Origin: Paraspadella gotoi | Taxonomy: Eukaryota > Chaetognatha | Length of the DNA: 64,000 nucleotides | Assembly: GCA_051294375.1 (NCBI GenBank) | Contig: CM119265.1 | Coordinates: 2,911,256-2,975,255, forward strand | Direction of reading: 5' to 3' | Shown here: positions 58,066-64,000 of the stretch, piece by piece | Layout: each line of letters begins with the position of its first letter | How positions within the stretch are numbered: position 1 is the first letter of the stretch | Notes under the pieces: model-generated | Databases searched by the model: none | The model's input: only the letters and a program-made list of their open reading frames with translations | Told to the model about the DNA's origin: nothing | Position numbers and translations under genes: made by a program

Positions 58066-58519
58066 GATGTCCAGAAACTAAAAAACAAAAAAAGCCTCAG
58101 GGTTTTCAGCAGATCTCTCTTTTCGTAGACAGTTGACTCGAGTGGCTTCGCAGGGCGAGACGAGCCAATGAATGGGGCAACACGTGGAACCAGACAGAAA
58201 CGAGATTAGCGAATAACATCGAGGGATTCTAATCTAATTTTAATCTAGAGAAGAAAAAAATTAAAATAGTTAGTCACTTTTAGTAGACGTATTAAAAATA
58301 ATTATATTAATTTTATATACATTTTGGGGGAGAGTTTTTGTGTCGTCATTGTTATTTTATTCACAGAGGTTTGAATTTTTTGGCTGTGAGCCTCACCTAT
58401 TCACAAATCACGGAAGAGAGAGTGAGAGAACGGAGACATGAGTCAGTTCACACAAAAGGAAATGAGGGCTCGAGTCCTCAAAATCAAGAGATTATCAAGA
58501 GAAATCATCTCGAATGGAA

Positions 58520-58593
<74 letters not shown>

Positions 58594-58899
58594 ATCTTTT
58601 CGCTTTAGTTTTTTGTAACGAAAATTTTTCTTCAAATAAACAAATGTTTTATCAAACATTTCCTGTTTTTTTTTTTTCGGAAAAAAACGAAAACAAATAC
58701 AAGATTTTTTTTTGTTTAACGAATTTCTGTGATTGGTTTTTTAAAAATCTGACAGGAAACAGATGTGAAGCCGGTGAGAGGTGAACGTTTTCCACGGTTG
58801 TTTGTTTGAAAGTTAAAAAGTATTTTTTTACTAATTATTTTCTTTTATTTGCAGTCGATTGGTACTTCAATTTAGCTGACATTTCTCTCTTCTTTCTTC

Positions 58900-58943
<44 letters not shown>

Positions 58944-59010
58944 ATTTGTTTTCTTGCATCCTTATACTTGGGTCAGCCTTTCCAAAACACCGGCTGAAAC
59001 TAAGACCACC
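52816..59010. repeat. Right copy of the 6.2-kb direct duplication, indel-rich
   Basis: Collinear with 46,547-52,815 but with frequent single-base losses and gains, mostly in homopolymers and dinucleotide repeats. For example, the left copy's CGGAATTTCAAAAGTCGCGC is four bases shorter here. It carries no N, so it bridges both gaps of the left copy. Best read as an unpolished long-read insert duplicated during gap filling. Confidence 0.85.
53844..54031 (-). pseudogene. Second copy of F-BAR exon 1, frame-broken
   Basis: 188 bp against 193 bp at 47593-47785. At least five single-base indels break the frame within the AKGLRKL region and elsewhere. Most likely an assembly artefact, not a second gene. 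Confidence 0.7.
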
Positions 59011-59019
59011 AAACATCTG

Positions 59020-59083
<64 letters not shown>

Positions 59084-59084
59084 A

Positions 59085-59109
59085 NNNNNNNNNNNNNNNN
59101 NNNNNNNNN
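59085..59109. other. Assembly gap (25 N) in a CT tract
   Basis: CT runs flank both sides (59,025-59,082 and 59,110-59,128). Confidence 0.98.
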
Positions 59110-59314
59110 TCTCTCTCTCTCTCTCTCTCAGTGAGTCAAATCTCTGAGTCAGGGATCGAATCCTCCGGATTAAAAGTTCTTCCTCGAATAAATCATCGAT
59201 CACTTACCCGAACTTACCCGCAGCGAATATTTCCTCTTCCTCAGTCCCCTTCTTACCTGCTCTTTAAAAGCGCATGTAGGTCCGTCGGTCCTTTTGTCCA
59301 ATACCTTTTGTCCA

Positions 59315-59700
59315 ATACCAATATAGAATTATTCATTCATTTAACAAACAAGCTATCTTGCCCCTTAGTGGGTTTAGGCCTCTATCCCTCTTAAGGCCTC
59401 CATCCCTCTTAAGGCCTCCATCCCTCTTTAGGCCTCCATCCCTCTTAAGGCCTCCATCCCTCTTTAGGCCTCCATCCCTCTTAAGGTCTCCATCCCTCTT
59501 AAGGCCCTCATCCCTCTTTAGGCCTCCATCCCTCTTACAAGATAATAAAATAGCAGGACCTTGCCAGCTTTCAATCAAGACTCTCCTAGACTAGTCTAGC
59601 TTATTCACATTTAACTGCAAGAATACCCAATTATTAAATTGGTATTTTATTTTGATAAATTATTATGACATTAGTAGAATCAATATAAAAATTAACCAAT
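59315..59700 (-). repeat. Interspersed repeat, family 'CTTGCAGG', with internal minisatellite expansion
   Basis: Inverse copy. ATTCATTCATTTAACAAACA and AGCTATCTTGCCCC are followed by about ten units of an 18-bp repeat, TTAAGGCCTCCATCCCTC (59,376-59,535), then TACAAGATAATAAAATAGCA, GGACCTTGCCAGCTTTCAAT and CAAGACTC. Other copies have only one unit of the 18-mer. Confidence 0.8.
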
Positions 59701-59704
59701 GAGC

Positions 59705-60890
59705 AGGCCTCAGGAATTTTTTTTTTTTTTTTTTTTTGTTCAAATTGCCTTTCTTTTTATGTTTTCCTTCTTGCAAAACAGGAAAATCAGCGAAAATATA
59801 TTTGTGAAGTTCGGTTTTACTTTTTAACGCTTAATTTTCTAGGTTATTTACTCTCTCCTTTGTTTCCTTTAAAACCTTTAAACATTTTTTTGTCTCAGTT
59901 TCTCATTTTCATGTTTAGTTTCTTGAATCTTCAAAAAAAAACTTTGTTATTCTCAATTTCTCTTTTTTGTTCGACATTTGAAGAAAAAATAATCTTAAAA
60001 AAAAGAAAGAAAAAAGAAAATAGGAAAGATTTCGATCGAATTCACGCGCAATGTTTTATCAAATCAAATGCACGCACGATTTTTTTAGCACGCATCTCAC
60101 ATCGAAAGAGTGCACGAGTAAAATTTAAATTTAAACTTTGAAATTCAAGAAATTTGGGGGTTTTTTAAAAATTTGTTTAATTTTTTTAAAATTTTCTTTA
60201 ATTTTTTAATTTTTTTTTTTCTAGGAGAGAGCGCGTTTTCACAAATGTTTTTTTGCCCCGNNNNNNNNNNAGTTCGTAGAACCAAGTGTTAATTAATTCT
60301 CAGGCTTTATCTTCAGTTCTCTCGTGTTCAAACATAAATTCAATCCTTTAAAATATTATTCAACATTTCCCATTCAACATCTCACCAGTATTTGGTCAAA
60401 CATCAAGATCTCTCTTTCTCTCTCACTCAGTGAACCACAAGAGTTTTGGGTCTGATCATTTACTTTTGGACACATAGTGAGACTCATCGAAAGTTTGATG
60501 CAATTTTTTGAGATAAAAAAAACATTTTTAGCCTTTGACGATAGGGACACCCAAAGCTGATTAACAAAGACTTGAAGTTTAATCGAGAAATTCTATTTCG
60601 ATTCGTGTTGGCGTTTGTCTTTTGTTAAATTCGAATCGAGAGGCTCAAAAGACTACGAGATCCATCTCGAGGAAGAGAAAAATGTCGAATTCGCGATTGT
60701 CTTTTGTCTAAATGTAAAAAGCGTTCCTTATTGGGTTATTTTCCTCTTAAATAGCTTTCTTTTTCTAATATCATTAAGACTTGACTGACTCATGACATTT
60801 TTTAAAACGTGAACATCTCACCAGGTCGACTGTGGATGTCGCGCCACATCGACTCATAATTTTTTAAATAATATTTTAGACATAGTATTA
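59705..60890. other. AT-rich stretch without a supported gene
   Basis: Low-complexity A/T sequence with a T-run at about 59,717-59,736. Short frames have no domain or splice support. It contains a 10-N gap at 60,261-60,270. Confidence 0.5.
60261..60270. other. Assembly gap (10 N)
   Basis: Ten N between TTTTGCCCCG and AGTTCGTAGA. Confidence 0.98.
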
Positions 60891-60894
60891 AATT

Positions 60895-60978
60895 TTTCTT
60901 TATCAGCGCTGAGGAAATCTTGTATTGTAAAGTCGAAACATGTCCTGATGAAATAAACCATCGTTGTTGATAAAGAAA
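60895..60978 (+). ncRNA. Candidate hammerhead-like motif with closing stem
   Basis: TTTCTTTATCA (60895-60905) pairs perfectly with TGATAAAGAAA (60968-60978). Between them lie CTGAGGA (60909-60915), a weak stem, and GAAAC (60935-60939). A GTT triplet (60966-60968) sits at the expected cleavage position just before the 3' strand of the closing stem. The weak stem II (about three pairs) lowers confidence. Confidence 0.35.
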
Positions 60979-61174
60979 TTCTTTTTCTCATCCAAATAAG
61001 ATTTTAAAAAGGCAAAAAAATTGCATCAGGCAGGACGATTAAATTTTTTAAAGATTTGTTTAATAGTTTCTGTTAGCACTTAACAGAATAATATGATATT
61101 ATCAACAAAACAATGATACAGGTTACCAAAATAACAATGGCCTTTAATTTAAATATTAGTACAAAAGCCACTCG

Positions 61175-63321
<2,147 letters not shown>

Positions 63322-63589
63322 GATGGGCGTGGCTTTGAAAGAGCAAAACGACGTCAAAGGCTTTGGCGTTGCGGACCAGATGGTCGAGTTTCGTCCGCAA
63401 ATTCGTGAAACGCAAAATCGCGAAGACGACGACGATGACGACGACGACGACGACGAAATCGACGATATGATTTTCATTTGTGATGTGATGTTTTACTACA
63501 GAAATCCTATTCGAAGATTTATGAACTATTTTTTTGAATTTTTTAAAGTCTCTCAGAAACGCATCACTTCATGAGAAGGATCGAGATTG

Positions 63590-63641
<52 letters not shown>

Positions 63642-64000
63642 TTCTTTCCCTCTCGCTCTCTCTCGCTCTCTCCCCCCTCTCTCTCTCTCTCTCTCTCTCT
63701 GCTCCGATCTTTCGAGATGGATTATATCAACGAACCCATGTTTCTTCTCGATCACCGTCGATAACCTATGAGGCCCTCGAAAATTAGATCGAGCATAGCG
63801 CTAAGGACGGTACGGGGCCCCGATAATAAAGCGGAGCTGGGAGTGGGGGAGTGAGGAGGCGTGGCTTGGCGTCAAATCTCAATTTGACGAGATTTAAACT
63901 TAACATTAAAACGAAAAAAAAACGATTCAAAAATAGTTTTTGAAAATCACTTTTCAAAAAAAAGCGAGGGATTATTTTTTTATGGCTAAGCCAAAACCGA
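63322..64000. other. 5' side of the Cys-rich gene: no supported gene
   Basis: Contains a GAC triplet tract (63,424-63,455) and CT tracts (63,593-63,702). The Ser-rich and Leu/Ser-rich frames come from these repeats. The CT tract may lie in the promoter or 5' UTR. Confidence 0.5.

Noticed and set aside
59860-60141. 93-codon Phe/Leu/Lys-rich plus-strand frame
   Set aside because: AT-rich composition, no domain or splice sites.

Overview
This window is metazoan nuclear DNA. It is AT-rich with GC-rich exons, and its genes are split by many short GT-AG introns. It is crowded with GA/CT microsatellites, minisatellites, tRNA-derived SINE-like repeats and inverted-repeat elements, and it contains five runs of N. 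I cannot name the species. An F-BAR/SH3 adaptor gene and DUF229 sulfatase-like genes mark it as animal. An oligoadenylate-synthetase-like gene argues against insects, and as I recall OAS is also missing from well-studied nematodes. A sponge or another non-model invertebrate would fit, but this is inference. All genes I can support lie on the minus strand.

Region 1 (1-3.5 kb) is a large satellite array with an inverted repeat around an assembly gap. Region 2 (3.6-32.0 kb) holds three tandem paralogues of a membrane-anchored DUF229 (alkaline phosphatase/sulfatase superfamily) protein. Copy A (3,605-11,711) lacks the last five exons within the window and has a one-base deletion in exon 6. Copies B (15,395-24,301; 14 exons, 749 aa) and C (24,745-32,001; 14 exons, 701 aa) read open throughout with consistent splice phases. 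Their introns carry most of the mobile elements, including inverted-repeat elements with hammerhead-ribozyme-like cores.

Region 3 (33.3-47.8 kb) is one long gene for a TOCA/CIP4/FBP17-type F-BAR plus SH3 adaptor, which would couple membrane curvature to actin. Its large intron 2 contains an intronless OAS/cGAS-like nucleotidyltransferase gene (39,070-40,716) and a truncated second OAS-like start. Region 4 (46.5-59.0 kb) is a 6.2-kb segment present twice head to tail. The right copy has scattered one-base indels and fills the N gaps of the left copy, which points to an assembly artefact made from unpolished long reads. Region 5 (61.2-63.3 kb) holds an unrecognised Cys-rich gene with a signal peptide and a C-terminal membrane segment.

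The DUF229 genes are a tandem family that probably shares one secretory-pathway role. The OAS-like gene is a candidate innate-immune nucleotide second-messenger enzyme nested in an unrelated host gene. I see no operon-like coupling. Exon boundaries were read by eye from splice consensus, reading-frame phase and comparison between paralogues, with no transcript evidence.
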